Origin: Vreelandella sulfidaeris
Lineage (GTDB): Bacteria; Pseudomonadota; Gammaproteobacteria; Pseudomonadales; Halomonadaceae
DNA length: 64,000 nt
Direction: 5' to 3'
NCBI GenBank assembly: GCA_007182875.1
Contig: AP019514.1
Span: 3,782,001 to 3,846,000, forward strand
The notes under the pieces: model-generated
What the model was told of the DNA's origin: nothing
Seen by the model: the letters and a program-made list of their open reading frames with translations, nothing else
Databases searched by the model: none
Part shown: positions 55,837-64,000 of the stretch, piece by piece
Position numbering within the stretch: position 1 is the stretch's first letter
Layout of the letters: every line of letters starts with the position of its first letter
Translations under genes and position numbers: made by a program

Positions 55837-56297
55837 TTCGTATCTCCCGTCCGCCTGTTGGTGTAACTGCAAGTTAGAAAGATACTTTCTCCTGTAAAGG
55901 GAGGTATTGTAGCTAAAGAAAAGCGATTCGACTCGTCATTAGCAACTAATTTACAGCGTAAATGCATGAAATAGATGGCTTTCTACGATGGAGAAGGAAT
56001 TTAAGAAACTCCACTTACTATCATTTCCCTCATTCAAATAACTACTATTTAAAAAATTAATAACTTATTTATAAGTAGCTTATAACCTAAAAACGAAGCA
56101 TAACTATAAATAAATAGGCACTGTTAATATTTATCAATTTAGCTCCTCGGGCGACATGTACATCTTAGGTTGAATGGCTATATTGTTTTATTAAAGGGCC
56201 ATATTTGAAGGGCTATGTTTGAAATATACGACAATGGGCCTAGCGCATACCAAGATAGCAATACACGTACGCATCACGGTGTAAGGTAGTCAACATT
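55837..56297. other. AT-rich divergent intergenic region
   Basis: A 460-base gap between the divergent PRC-barrel and asmA genes, clearly more AT-rich than its surroundings. I see no ORF or RNA gene. It contains the dyad ACTTAT-TT-ATAAGT near 56066, and a 14-base direct repeat GGGCCATATTTGAA / GGGCTATGTTTGAA at 56196-56223. It probably holds both promoters. Confidence 0.6.
56196..56223 (+). repeat. 14-base direct repeat before asmA
   Basis: Two adjacent copies, GGGCCATATTTGAA and GGGCTATGTTTGAA, 12 of 14 bases identical, 75 bases upstream of the asmA start. It could be a regulator site. Confidence 0.6.
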
Positions 56298-59200
56298 ATG
56301 CAACATAGAGCTTTTCGATTTCTAAGGTGGTGGTTGCTTGTTCCGATCATCATAGTGGCGCTTATTATCGCGGCTGTAGAACTGATGTCGTGGAATTTTT
56401 AAAACCTGCTATCACCGAACGAATTGAGGAAGCAACCGGGCGTACGGTGGCTATCCACGGTGATGTAGAGATTAGCTTATTTCCTCAACCGCAGCTGTCA
56501 CTTCATGAGTTTGAACTCGACAACCCTGAATGGGCCGAGTCACCGCACATGCTTGAAGCACAGCGGATCAGCATTACGCCATCGCTTGGCGATTTGCTGC
56601 AAGGGGACATGGTACTAGAGGACATTGCGGTTACCGGTTCGACCCTGAACTTGGAACAGCGCGCCGAGGGATCAAGTAACTGGACGCTTGGTGACGACGA
56701 ACAAACCAACCAACAAACACAAGCCGAGGAAAGTAACGCCTCACCTGTCGATTTCCGTAACCTCTCAGTGTCTGAATCAGAAGTGCGTTACTGGCCCGCG
56801 GAGACTCAAACCCCACTCGACATCGCCATTTCATCTCTCCAGTTGCAAGCGGATGACGAAGCACTGCATACCCAGGCGACACTCACATTTCAGCAGAAAG
56901 AGTTCGAGCTGGAAGCACAAACGGATCCCATCGCCACCTTCCTCGATGATGCCCAGGCATTCGAGGGCGATGCGTCCCTCAGCTCGGGAGATAGCCTACT
57001 CTCAAGCACTTTCGAGCTTCCCCAAGCGCCAGCATTCGATCATTTTAAAGCGAGCAGCGAGTTAAGCCTTAATAATCTTGCCGAATGGTCACAATGGCTG
57101 GAATTACCTCAGGTCGAGCTGGAAGGCCTTGAAATTGCGGCACAGCTGGAACGCCAAGGCAGTGAATGGCGCTTATTCGACATCGATACCGCCGTCGCCA
57201 ACAGCCAGGTAAGCGGGGAACTGACGATGGATACCGCGGGTGAAACGCCGAGGCTTAGCGGCCAGTTGAACTCGTCACAACTTGATGTGGCAGCATTGCG
57301 CGCGGCCGTGCCTGAGTCGGAGGAAGAAAGGGGATTTTCCTTGCCCGTGTTACCCGATTGGCGCGGAGAAGTTGCTCTCTATTGACCGTTTGATACTGAA
57401 AGAAGCACGGCTACAAAATATCCAAACTCAGCTGCAGCTTGCCGAACATTCGGCTGTGCTTGCCCCTGACCTTTGATATCGCAAATAGCCATGTCGAGGC
57501 AGAGATCAACCTGACCAGTAGCCCTGAAAGGGGTTACCGCAGGCGCGCAAATCAGCCTGCAAGATTTGGATATGACAGAACTGAGTAGCGACCTGCTCGC
57601 TGGCGCCACGCTGGACGCCGACCTTGCCCTTGAGCTTCAGTCACTCGAACAACGCCCGACGTTCGAGTTCGATACGCTGCTTGCCCACCTGCGTATCGAC
57701 AATGCTCGCTTTGCTTATCGCAATGCCGAGACCGAAAGTGACCTGCAGGGAACGCTTGAAACCGACGGAGAAGCAGAGCCGCCGGGCCTGCTTTTCAATG
57801 TGAATGGCAGTTTTCGTGACAAGTCACTGACATTGCAAGCCAGTGGGGCTCCGCTGCCCCGCCTAGTCGACTTGGAGGATATTTCTTTACAACAAGATTA
57901 CCCCTTGATATTGAGGCAACCTCAACCGGCTTGTTCGTTCAGGCGGATACCACCTTGGCTTCTGTTTTAGCACCGCAGACCTTTGAAGCGGATATGCTTC
58001 TGGATGCGGACGACGGGCGTGCTCTCGAAGCCTGGATTGGCTCGGTGTTGCCCCTTTGCCTAACTTTCGACTCGCAGGCCGCTTGAACCGCGACCATCAA
58101 CAGTGGAACGCCACCGGGCTTGAAGGCGAAATAGGCTCGACCAATGTCACCGGCCGACTAGAGGTACTCACTACGGAGCACCCGGTAGTGGATATCGTCG
58201 TCAATGCCGGACGTATCTATCTTTCCGAACTGATCGCCGCTGCGAACCGAGAGCCCGACGATGAAGCCCAGGACGTCTCCCCTTTTGGCACCGTTACGCA
58301 GTTTCGATGGGCAGCTTAATCTACAGGCGGATGCGCTGGTGCTGCCTAACGACTTGGTGTTACCCGAATTCGCGCTAGCAGCAGAGCTTGAGGACGGCAG
58401 GCTACAAGCGGAGCCAATCCAGTTTCGCCTGGGTGAAGGCTCACTTACCGCTAACCTCGCACTGGATGCGACACAAACACCGGCCTCCGGTCAGTTGGAC
58501 GTTGATGTGAACGACCTTTCACTGGCCAGGCTGGGCGACACCTTTAGCCCTATCGAAGACCGGCTGGGCAGAGTATCCGGCGAACTCCACCTGAAATGCG
58601 CGGAACGCTCCCAAGCGACAGACGCGATGATCTGCTGTTACCGTTCATCGGCCAACTTGCTTTCGAACCTTCAGAGCTGCGTTTCAGCGACCCCCGCCGG
58701 TACCGACCTGACACTGACTATGGAGACCCAAGGTACCGACACAGCGTCGCAAACGTTTCACATGCGAGGGGGAAGGCCGCTACGATGGCGCACCAGCCTT
58801 CTTTAATTTGCAAGGCGACCCCCTACTGAATGCTCGCGACCCGAATCGCTCTTACGCGGTGGATCTCGACGCAGATATCGTCGACACGACTATTAGTTTA
58901 AGGGGCACGCTTCAGCGCCCCTGGCGCTGGAAGGGTTGAACCTTTCCCTCGCTATTGAAGGGCCGAACCCGCAACGCCTGAGCCGTCTGCTAGGCATTGC
59001 GCTACCGGAGCTTCCCGCCTACTCGGTATCGGGAGAGCTGGATCTAGAAGGCCAGCGCTGGGTCTTTACCGAGATACAAGGACGCATCGGTGATAGTGAT
59101 CTCAATGGGCGCTTAACACTCAATACCAATGTCAGCCCTCTTCACGTGAGTGGCGAGCTTAGCTCCACACATCTGGATATTGCAGACCTGGGTTTCCTTG

Positions 59201-60130
59201 CCGGGGCTACGCCAGAGGAGATCGACAATAACGACCGTTTCGTATTGCCCGACACCGAGATAATCACCGATGCATGGCAAGGTATATCGGCTGATGTTAG
59301 CTATCAGGGCGATTCTGTGCGGGCGGGCGATGTTCCATTGAGCAACGTGGAGATCGATTTTGTTCTTGAAGATGGGCGCGGACAGTTTGACCCCGTAAGC
59401 TTCGGCTTCGGCGAAGGAAGTGTTGATCTCACACTCGATTTGGATTCCACCACCAATCCTCCCAGCGGCACGATGCAGGTGGAAGTACAGAGAGTCGATC
59501 TCGACGATGCATTACGCAACTGGGATCTGGCGGACGACAGCGTGGGCATCATCGGGGGCGCGGCAAACTTTGGGTAGAAGGTTCTTCGATTGCAGCGCTT
59601 TTGGCCTCCGCAGATGGCGGCGTGGTCCTGCTGATGACCGGCGGAAGACTCGACGCCTTGCTTGTGGAGATGGCGGGGCTCGATGCCGGCCAGACGTTTC
59701 TGAGTTGGGCACGAGGACGCGACCCAATCCCCATTGATTGCGCTTACGCTGATCTACAGGTAAGAGACGGTATTACCCAACTGGACACGTTCTTGGTAGA
59801 CACCGGCGACACCACGTTCACCGCGGGTGGCCAAGTGGACTTGAATACGGAACGCCTAGACGTCAGTATCATCGCCCACCCCACGACCCCAGCCTCTTTG
59901 TAGGTCGCTCGCCGCTTCACCTGGGCGGCACCTTTGCTAATATCGAAACGGGCGTACATCGTGAAGAGCTTATAATGCGTGCAGGCGCAAGCGCGGCACT
60001 TGGCGCCCTTGCCGGTCCGCTCACTGCTCTTTTGCCGCTAGTAGATGTGGGCGCAGGCCCCGACATGGAACACTGCCAAGGCTTGATCAGTCGATCTCGC
60101 GAGGCCATACAAGAGGGAGATGCCGAATAA
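56298..60130 (+). CDS. asmA: AsmA-family envelope protein, unusually long
   Basis: AsmA-like protein, one N-terminal membrane anchor (FRFLRWWLLVPIIIVALIIA) and a large periplasmic region. The AsmA start block is clear: LKPAITERIEEATGRTVAIH, GDVEISLFPQPQLSLHEFEL, ISITPSLGDLLQGDMVLEDI. Many AsmA repeats follow (FDIDTAVANSQVSGELTMDT, GLEGEIGSTNVTGRLEV, FTEIQGRIGDSDLNGRLTLN). The typical end segment GAAAALGALAGPLTALLPLV reads in the last frame, then GPDMEHCQGLI. Relatives are thought to move or arrange phospholipids between membranes. At about 1,270 residues it is longer than E. coli AsmA (617). At least ten frame junctions occur (about 56370, 57385, 57460, 57900, 57965, 58045, 58300, 58590, 58780, 58925, 59570, 59900). 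Confidence 0.8.
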
Positions 60131-60447
60131 TGTGTCAACGCCACGGGTACAATCGTTGGATAGTAGGCGGCCTGCTCTTAATCACATTGCTGGTCGGCTG
60201 TGCCGGCTCGCCGGTTAATGAATCCGCAAGGCTCGAGCAACAAGATTCACTCGAAGCGGTTCAGATCAAAGCTCAACTTCTCGAGGCCCCAGATTTGGCC
60301 GGCTCGGCCATTGACGTGGATTTGGACGGCAACCGAGCCATTCTGAATGGTTTTGTTGAAACCTCGCAGCAGCGCGACCGGGCTGAAGCGATCGCCCAAG
60401 ACCATGATCAGGTGAAAACGGTGGAAAACAACATCACCGTTAAATAA
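60130..60447 (+). CDS. BON-domain lipoprotein
   Basis: Intact 105-residue protein. The N-terminal signal ends in the lipobox LLVGCAGS, so it is a lipoprotein with Cys24 as lipid site. A single BON domain follows (AVQIKAQLLEAPDLAGSAID, DLDGNRAILNGFVETSQQRD, AEAIAQDHDQVKTVENNITV), related to OsmY and Kon-type stress proteins that bind phospholipid surfaces. The start codon overlaps the asmA stop (TAATG), so the two are co-translated. Role in envelope stress is inferred from domain and context. Confidence 0.85.
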   Translation: MCQRHGYNRWIVGGLLLITLLVGCAGSPVNESARLEQQDSLEAVQIKAQLLEAPDLAGSAIDVDLDGNRAILNGFVETSQQRDRAEAIAQDHDQVKTVENNITVK

Positions 60448-60502
60448 ACATCACCGCCAAATAGCAATGGCTAATTTAAAGCTTACTGCATGGAGATCAT
60501 GG

Positions 60503-61087
60503 ATGAACCAGCCGTTACAAAGTCTTCAACAATTGCTCGAACGAGTGGGTGAATTGACACGACACAACGATCAGGTCTCGATCGGGATGGTCGTTGAGTC
60601 AATTGGCAGCCGTTCTTTCGGCCCCCTGCTAATGCTTATCGGCATCACGCTCTTTCACCATTGAGTGGCGTGCCAGGCATGTCAATATTTATGGCGTCGT
60701 TCGTATTGCTGGTAGCGGTACAGATGTTGTTCGGACGAAAGCAATTCTGGCTGCCACATTACATCCTCAACCGCTCGGTTGAGCACGGCAAGCTTCGCAA
60801 AAGGTGCTGGATTGGCTCAACAAACCTGCACGTGGTATAGACCGGGTGCTCAAGCCGCGGCTAACCTTTCTAGTGCGAAATGGTGGTAGCTATGCGATTG
60901 CCGCAATCTGTGTTGTCGTCGGTCTATTTATGCCATTCATGGAACTGGTGCCGTTTTCATCCTCGGCTGCTGGGCTGGCATTACTGGCGCTAGGCCTTTC
61001 ACTCGTTGTGCATGACGGGTGCTGGTCCTGCTGGCGCTTGTGATATTCGGCGCAACGTTCACGCTTATCGTTATTAACCTACTGTGA
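60503..61087 (+). CDS. exoD: ExoD-family membrane protein
   Basis: Membrane protein of about 195 residues in the ExoD family, linked in rhizobia to exopolysaccharide production and alkali tolerance. Family parts are SIGMVVESIGSRSFGPLLML, PLSGVPGMSIFMASFVLLVA, VQMLFGRKQFWLPHYILNRS and LVPFSSSAAGLALLALGLSL. The start at 60503 has GGAG seven bases upstream. The frame changes near 60660, 60795 and 61020; the end reads TFTLIVINLL. It follows the BON gene by 55 bases and is probably in the same operon. Confidence 0.8.
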
Positions 61088-61426
61088 GCTGCTTCTACCC
61101 ATCTGCATCCCTCCCTATGAGCTAGTTTCTGGTCCCGAATTCTATGCCTATCTAAACGGCAGGTTGCCACAGTAATGGCTCCGATCACACCGAACATAAC
61201 CTGATTGCAATACTGGTAGAGCCTCGTAGCCGTTTACAGATGGTTTACAGCTTAATTGCTAACTGTAACGAACTCGACTAGGTTGGTATAAACGTAGGGT
61301 CGGTAAGAACTCTCAACGCTGGCTTACTCAATTGCCTCTGAACAACGCTGGCTGCGGCTCAGTTCATCTGACACGCCTCATTATCGGCGCAGTCAGCCTG
61401 GGTTAACCAGCCAAGGAGAACATCGA
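61088..61426. other. Intergenic region before the ATP-grasp gene
   Basis: A 339-base gap without a supportable gene. It contains two TTTACAG copies at 61236-61253 and CTGTAAC about 15 bases later, a loose dyad that could belong to a promoter. AAGGAG lies directly before the next start. Confidence 0.4.
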
Positions 61427-62731
61427 ATGTCGATAACATCAGAAAAGCAATTACCCGAAGCTGTCGCTGCCTGGCGTGATCCAGAAATGGACTCGGTTAA
61501 AGGAACCGAGACCCCAAGGATCCAAACAAGGGTTATATCGCCCTTCTTGGCTGGAGCGTTAATGCGATCAAGGCTGCACAAAAGTTTGACCGTCGCTATG
61601 TCGTTGTTGCTCCAGAATGGGCAGAAGATTTCTGCACTGCCAACAACATACCTTTATATCCTGGGATTTTATCCGCTTGAATGATCGGTCCATCGAGATT
61701 GCGCAAAGATTGAAGGCGGAAGGCGTTGATGTAGCGATACCCCCTGTTCGAAGAAACAGTGGAATGGTCGGGCGCTATCAACTCGGTTCTCATGGATAGC
61801 CCGCGTATGTATGGGCAGTCCATACTGTTTCGTGACAAAGCACTAATGAAACGCCGCGCTCAGCTGGGTGGTATTCGCGTCGGGATCTTCGAAGAAGCAC
61901 ATGAGAAAGAAGACATCGTTCGCTTTATGAAACGCGTCAACCAAACGTTGCTCAAGCTCGATGGCGACCCGGACGACCCGATTCACGTCAAGGCATTCGA
62001 CAAGGCCGGTTGCCTCGGCCACCGCATGATCCGCACCATAGAAGAAATCGATAACATTCCGGACGAAGAATACCCGCTGCTGATGGAAAGTCACTTGAGT
62101 GGCTGGGAATTCGCGGTTGAAGCCTGGATCCATGATGGCAAAATCCAGTTCCTGAATATTTCAGAATACGTCACGTTGGGTTATTCGGTATTCGTGCCTG
62201 CGACGGCTGAGCTTGAGAGCTGGCGTAACGCGATCACCAAGCAAATCGAGTTATTGATCAAGACGTTTGATATCCAGTTCGGCTTAATTCACCCCGAGTA
62301 CTTTGTCACGGCGGATGGCGAAATGTACTTTGGCGAAGTGGCCTACCGCCCACCCGGTTTCAAAGCGTTTGAGCTGATTGAACGGGCTTATGGGTTCAAT
62401 GCCTACCAAGCTTCAATGTTGGTGTTCGATCCGAAAAGCACCAAAGAGGAAGTAGCAGCATTCTTCCCAAAGAAGTGGTCGATGCGAAAGGCTATGCGGG
62501 TTGCTTTGGTGTATACCCGCGCCGTCGTGTTGTCAGCAAACTGGAAATGCCTCCAGAATGCGTGGATCACCCCTATTTTGAATCACATGAATTGGTCGCG
62601 CCGGCAGAAGAAACGGTTCCTGATCGGTCGGCCTTCGGGACGCATTGGGGCTGGTCTTCTTCTTCGGTGATGACCCCATCAAGATGCGGGACCTGCTGAA
62701 AGCGCAAGAGGATTTGGATTTCTACGTTTAA
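61427..62731 (+). CDS. ATP-grasp enzyme of unknown substrate
   Basis: About 434 residues across four or five frames. The first part has YIALLGWSVNAIKAAQKFDR, RYVVVAPEWAEDFCTANNIP and SIEIAQRLKAEGVDVAIPLF, an N-terminal pre-ATP-grasp fold. ATP-grasp motifs are HVKAFDKAGCLGHRMIRTI, YPLLMESHLSGWEFAVEAWI (substrate/ATP Glu), IQFLNISEYVTLGYSVFVPA and MYFGEVAYRPPGFKAFELIE (Mg2+-binding Glu and Arg). The C-terminal part is GYAGCFGVYPRRRVVSKLEM. Junctions lie near 61515, 61665, 61745, 62480 and 62650. Such enzymes join a carboxylate to an amine or thiol with ATP. Nothing nearby names the substrate. It is monocistronic, with its own terminator. Confidence 0.75.
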
Positions 62732-62777
62732 GCTTATGTGAAACCAAAAATCTTGTAACACAGTACGTTTCATTAGG

Positions 62778-62834
62778 GGCGCCCTGTCATCATCTGAGAT
62801 ACTTAACCTCAAGATGCTGACAGAGGCGCCTTTT
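62778..62834 (+). terminator. Long hairpin terminator after the ATP-grasp gene
   Basis: Extended inverted repeat: GGCGCC-CTGTCA-CATCT-GAG on the left pairs with CTC-AGATG-TGACAG-GGCGCC on the right, with three small bulges or mismatches, followed by TTTTCTTATTT. It starts 47 bases after the gene. Confidence 0.85.
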
Positions 62835-62899
62835 CTTATTTGACAACCATCGCTCTGTCAGCCAAGTGACGTTGCCTTAATTGACTGTTGAGAAATGCG

Positions 62900-63697
62900 A
62901 TGCGTCTACCTTTTCTTAGGCACCTAGTGTTCATGCTCCCCCTTATACTGCTGGCTGGCTGCGAGGAGACACCAACTGGGCGCTCCCAACTGGCGCTGGT
63001 ACCCGAGAACCTGATGGGCCAGATGGGCGAGGACGCTTTCGACCAGATGCGTCGTCACCAGCCAGTATCGAATGATGCGGCCATCAATCAACGAGTACAG
63101 TGCGTAGCCCAGGCGATAGTGACCGCCGCCGAGGCAAGCTACCCGGCCGTCAGCCTGCCCAGCGTATGGGAAGTAGTCGTCTTTGACGATTCTTCACCCA
63201 ATGCCTTCGCCTGCCTGGGGCCGCATCGGTGTGCATACCGGCCTGCTGCGGGTAGCTGAGACACCGGCCCAACTGGCGGCAGTGATCGGCCACGAAGTCG
63301 GCCATGTATTGGCTGAGCATGGCAATGAGCGACTTACCCAGCAACTCGGCATTAAGGCCGTGCTATTGTTGGTCGGTTTTTTTGGGGAAGGTGATTTAGG
63401 GCACCAACAGTTGATGCAGGCCTTGGGCCTCGGCGCTCAGCTCGGCATCAGCCTACCGTTCAGCCGCACCCACGAAGAGGAGGCCGACCTAATGGGTTTG
63501 GCGATCATGGCGCGGGCAGGTTTCGACCCGCAACAAAGCGTGGCACTGTGGCGCAATATGGCAGCCGCCGGTGGTGGTCAGCCCTGAGTTTCTCTACTCA
63601 CCCCGCCCACGGGTCGCGCATCGAGGCATTGCAGCAGGCGATGGAAGAAGCCATGTCGACCTACCGTACCGTCACACCGGCTGTCTGTTCCTGGTAG
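62900..63697 (+). CDS. M48-family metalloprotease, lipoprotein
   Basis: Zinc metalloprotease of about 266 residues, of the periplasmic M48 group. Lipobox LILLAGCEE near residue 20. The zinc motif HEVGH is in AAVIGHEVGHVLAEHGNERL, and the third ligand Glu is in SRTHEEEADLMGLAIMARAG. Other family parts are SQLALVPENLMGQMGEDAFD and RIGVHTGLLRVAETPAQLAA. The tail FLSTHPAHGSRIEALQQAM carries the conserved LSTHP motif. Junctions lie near 63210 and 63582. ATG 62900 (MRLPFLRHLVFML) gives a compact signal; TTG 62888 is an alternative. Likely a housekeeping protease for outer-membrane proteins. Confidence 0.87.
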
Positions 63698-63741
63698 AGC
63701 ATTATCAGCGCCCCTGCCACTAAAAGAGTAGGTTATGTTTT

Positions 63742-64000
63742 ATGCTAAAAGTTGCCATATTGGTTGATGTTCAAAACGTGTATTACACCGTACGCGGAGC
63801 CTACGGCAGAAACTTTGATTACAATAAGTTTTGGGCTCAAGCAACCGCAAATAGAGAAGTGGTGAAAGCGTTTTGCTATGCCATTGATAGAGGTGACCAA
63901 AAGCAGCGAGAGTTTCAAAACATCCTCAGAGCGATTGGCTTTGATGTGAAGCTAAAACCTTTATTCAACGATCTGATGGTTCCGCAAAAGGCGATTGGGA
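63742..64000 (+). CDS. NYN-domain protein (LabA/DUF88 family), cut by window edge
   Basis: Start of a PIN-like NYN-domain protein, a fold with predicted RNase activity. It begins MLKVAILVDVQNVYYTVRG, with the first catalytic Asp in VDVQN, then FCYAIDRGDQKQREFQNILR. The last part reads, after adding one T in the TTT run near 63961, FIQRSDGSAKGDWD, which contains the second acidic cluster of LabA-type proteins. Without that correction the frame gives an unrelated tail. The rest lies beyond position 64000. Function in the cell is unknown. Confidence 0.75.
   Translation, partial: MLKVAILVDVQNVYYTVRGAYGRNFDYNKFWAQATANREVVKAFCYAIDRGDQKQREFQNILRAIGFDVKLKPLFNDLMVPQKAIG

Overview
The window looks like chromosomal DNA of a halophilic gammaproteobacterium, most likely Halomonas or a close relative in the Halomonadaceae. 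I infer this from the gene repertoire (full myo-inositol locus with a sugar ABC transporter, ACC deaminase beside an Lrp regulator, TRAP transporter, pxpABC, pntAB, KatG, tandem PRC-barrel proteins) and from protein character. No database search was possible. I count about 55 protein genes and saw no rRNA, tRNA, CRISPR array, insertion sequence or phage gene.

The dominant technical feature is that roughly 45 of the 55 genes are interrupted by one or more frameshifts, yet keep family-typical sequence in alternating frames up to a normal C-terminus. Many junctions lie in short runs of one base, and adding or removing one base restores the reading frame. The simplest reading is uncorrected indel errors in the sequence, not mass pseudogenisation. 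I therefore give one CDS per inferred intact gene and list the approximate junctions.

Layout. 1-1713: PhoX-type phosphatase, minus strand, cut by the window edge. 1887-7925: haem uptake locus (Fur-like site, hemP, TonB receptor, hmuS, hmuTUV). 8047-11814: DUF454 protein, divergent Lrp regulator and ACC deaminase, MgtE. 11885-26451: myo-inositol catabolism. The minus strand reads sugar ABC transporter, hydroxypyruvate-isomerase-like protein, iolC, iolD, iolE, iolA, hairpin, second Gfo/Idh dehydrogenase; the plus strand reads rpiR-type iolR, iolG, iolB, terminator. Two GGAA-N6-TTCC palindromes lie in the divergent promoter region. 26480-28932: TauE/SafE exporter, EamA transporter, HAD phosphatase. 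29042-35891: TRAP transporter plus LysR, divergent from the 5-oxoprolinase genes pxpABC. 35902-39442: sodium:solute symporter with a small membrane partner, xdhC and a MobA-like nucleotidyltransferase. 39349-47660: katG, aldo/keto reductase, ABC exporter, pntB-pntA. 47799-52856: LysR divergent from agmatinase, metY, Nramp transporter. 53008-63697: envelope/stress region (patatin phospholipase, two PRC-barrel paralogues, a very large AsmA protein, BON lipoprotein, ExoD, an ATP-grasp enzyme of unknown substrate, M48 lipoprotein protease). 63742-64000: start of a NYN-domain protein.

How the genes work together: the iol set can take imported inositol to the DKG-phosphate stage and provides the semialdehyde dehydrogenase. 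No separate iolJ aldolase is seen, but IolC carries a C-terminal aldolase-like DUF2090 domain. The LysR-TRAP/pxpABC divergon suggests uptake and hydrolysis of 5-oxoproline or a related acid. The haem genes give outer-membrane import, inner-membrane transport and cytoplasmic handling of haem. I found no clearly undescribed multi-gene system. The least explained pieces are the ATP-grasp enzyme (61427-62731) and the PRC/AsmA/BON/ExoD neighbourhood around it.
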